Shown here: positions 5,472 to 6,455 of the stretch, one piece after another | Layout: each line of letters starts with the position of its first letter | Numbering within the stretch: position 1 is the stretch's first letter | From: an uncultured Synergistia bacterium | GTDB taxonomy: Bacteria; Eremiobacterota; SpSt-956; JAKJGF01 | Direction of reading: 5' to 3' | NCBI GenBank assembly: GCA_937888925.1 | Contig: CALARM010000775.1 | Coordinates: forward strand, 1-6,455 | DNA length: 6,455 bases | Translations under genes and position numbers: made by a program | The notes under the pieces: generated by a model | Told to the model about the DNA's origin: nothing | What the model saw: only the letters and a program-made list of their open reading frames with translations | Database searches by the model: none

Positions 5472-6455
5472 TTATTCAATTGTTATTTTATAATCTACAG
5501 GATAAGGTTTTACACCGGAATTTATAACTACCAGAAATAATTCTGATGAGTTTTTCCCTGAAACGTTTATACCATTTATACGGGAATTTAATATATTAAT
5601 TATTTTAAAATCGTTATTTTTTTGTTTTTGAATCAGATAAACTCCTCCGTTTTTTCTGTTTATCCCTTCTATGCCTGTAATTTTAAAAGTGTCTCTATCG
5701 GTAAATTTATAATATCTGGCTGATAGATGAGGAAGTTTTCCTTTTATAATATTTTTTTTCTCTGAAATTTTTACCGTTTTTACTTCTATATCGGTTTTCC
5801 CTCTCATATGATAATACGGCATCTTTTGTGTCACATGTTCCAGAGCAAATTCTTCAAAAACCTTTTTCAGTCCCCCTCTGTCCGATAAAACTTTATCTAT
5901 TGCTTCAAAAGATTGTGATATTATACAATTTTCCCATATGTCTTCAATCAGTTTTTTATCTATTTCTTCGAGATAAAGGGGGAATATGGAAGAATCGTAT
6001 GGTCTGTCAATATCTTCCTTGTCATCAAGGGATTTATCCGGTGCAGAAAGTAATCTGGTAAGTTTTTCCCTTATTAATGCCGGGTCTTTTCTTATGGCAA
6101 ACCATTCGGCAGTAGCTTCTGACCACCAGAGATCTTCAAGAACATCATAACAGGAATTTTGAATTACATGAAAATATTCATGTTTTAAAGTGCTTTTCAA
6201 GAGAGACAGATACATATGGGAATTCCTGCACATATAAGAACAGGGAACAGTGTTCACATAAATATAAGAACCCATTCTTTCCCCTTTCTTTTGCGGATCT
6301 CCTATGGAAACTGTATAGGCATATACATATTCTCTGTCAAAATTGAATAAATAAACATGAATTTTATGTTTATAAACCTGACCATCTATTGGGACTATAG
6401 AAGGTTCAAGATCATGTCTTTTAAGATAACGATCATCTAAAGGAAACCCCAGGTT
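5472..6455 (-). CDS. Probable secreted HExxH zinc metallopeptidase with PPC-like C-terminal domain, N-terminus cut by window edge
   Basis: The frame is open from the right edge to the TAA at 5474-5472, giving 327 visible residues. An internal ATG at 6275 is not the likely start, because 60 codons upstream of it are open and fit the protein. Numbered from the first visible codon, the zinc motif is KHEYFHVIQ (H92, E93, H96). It is followed by LWWSEATAEWFA, where E113 fits the third zinc ligand seen in gluzincin-type peptidases (compare the W-x-E-G-x-A-E-W pattern of peptidase MA-like families). RPYDSSIFPLYL near 151-162 continues the helical half of the domain. Residues about 235-327 are beta-rich, with ARYYKFT and ending in FLVVINSG and YKITIE, resembling a pre-peptidase C-terminal (PPC) domain. 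That domain type suggests secretion, but the signal peptide would lie outside the window. The gene converges on the kelch gene and shares its terminator. Substrate unknown; the peptidase call rests on motifs. Confidence 0.8.
   Translation of the reverse strand, partial: NLGFPLDDRYLKRHDLEPSIVPIDGQVYKHKIHVYLFNFDREYVYAYTVSIGDPQKKGERMGSYIYVNTVPCSYMCRNSHMYLSLLKSTLKHEYFHVIQNSCYDVLEDLWWSEATAEWFAIRKDPALIREKLTRLLSAPDKSLDDKEDIDRPYDSSIFPLYLEEIDKKLIEDIWENCIISQSFEAIDKVLSDRGGLKKVFEEFALEHVTQKMPYYHMRGKTDIEVKTVKISEKKNIIKGKLPHLSARYYKFTDRDTFKITGIEGINRKNGGVYLIQKQKNNDFKIINILNSRINGINVSGKNSSELFLVVINSGVKPYPVDYKITIE

Noticed and set aside
5828..6061. Plus-strand open frame of 77 codons inside the metallopeptidase gene
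   Set aside because: It is antisense to a frame with recognisable peptidase motifs and has no supporting signals.
5472..6275. Metallopeptidase as a complete 267-residue protein starting at 6275
   Set aside because: The frame stays open upstream to the window edge with sensible protein sequence (NLGFPL onward), and a start at 6275 would begin only about 30 residues before the zinc motif. The gene is more likely cut by the window edge.

Overview
This is an AT-rich bacterial window with five protein-coding genes, two of them cut by the window edges. Codon style, strong AAAGGAG-type ribosome binding sites and A/T-rich promoters fit an AT-rich bacterium, perhaps an anaerobe or an uncultured lineage. 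Nothing seen allows a firm taxonomic assignment. No RNA gene, CRISPR array, insertion sequence or phage gene was seen.

Layout. On the minus strand at the left edge (1-1358) lies dihydrolipoyl dehydrogenase (E3 of 2-oxoacid dehydrogenase or glycine cleavage complexes), lacking only the last few codons. A 272-bp divergent regulatory region (1359-1630) separates it from a plus-strand cluster. The cluster holds an AraC/XylS-type regulator (1631-2569), a GT-B glycosyltransferase-like protein starting 2 bp later (2572-3546), and an exported six-bladed kelch-repeat protein with an unassigned C-terminal half (3603-5423). A strong hairpin (5435-5464) ends this cluster. It also ends a convergent minus-strand gene (5472 to the right edge) for a probable HExxH zinc metallopeptidase with a PPC-like C-terminal domain, whose N-terminus lies outside the window.

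How the parts may work together. The regulator is probably co-transcribed with the glycosyltransferase and possibly with the kelch gene. Its promoter region faces the lpd promoter. That shared region is the most information-rich part of the window. It holds two nearly identical 18-bp boxes in opposite orientation, one near the predicted start of each divergent transcript. It also holds a perfect 10-bp-arm inverted repeat over the predicted lpd -35, and a GC-rich heptanucleotide tandem repeat in the predicted lpd leader. The kelch protein and the convergent metallopeptidase both look like envelope or secreted proteins, and they share a short NLGFPL-type segment. This hints at a common domain or a functional pairing at the cell surface. 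That link is inference.
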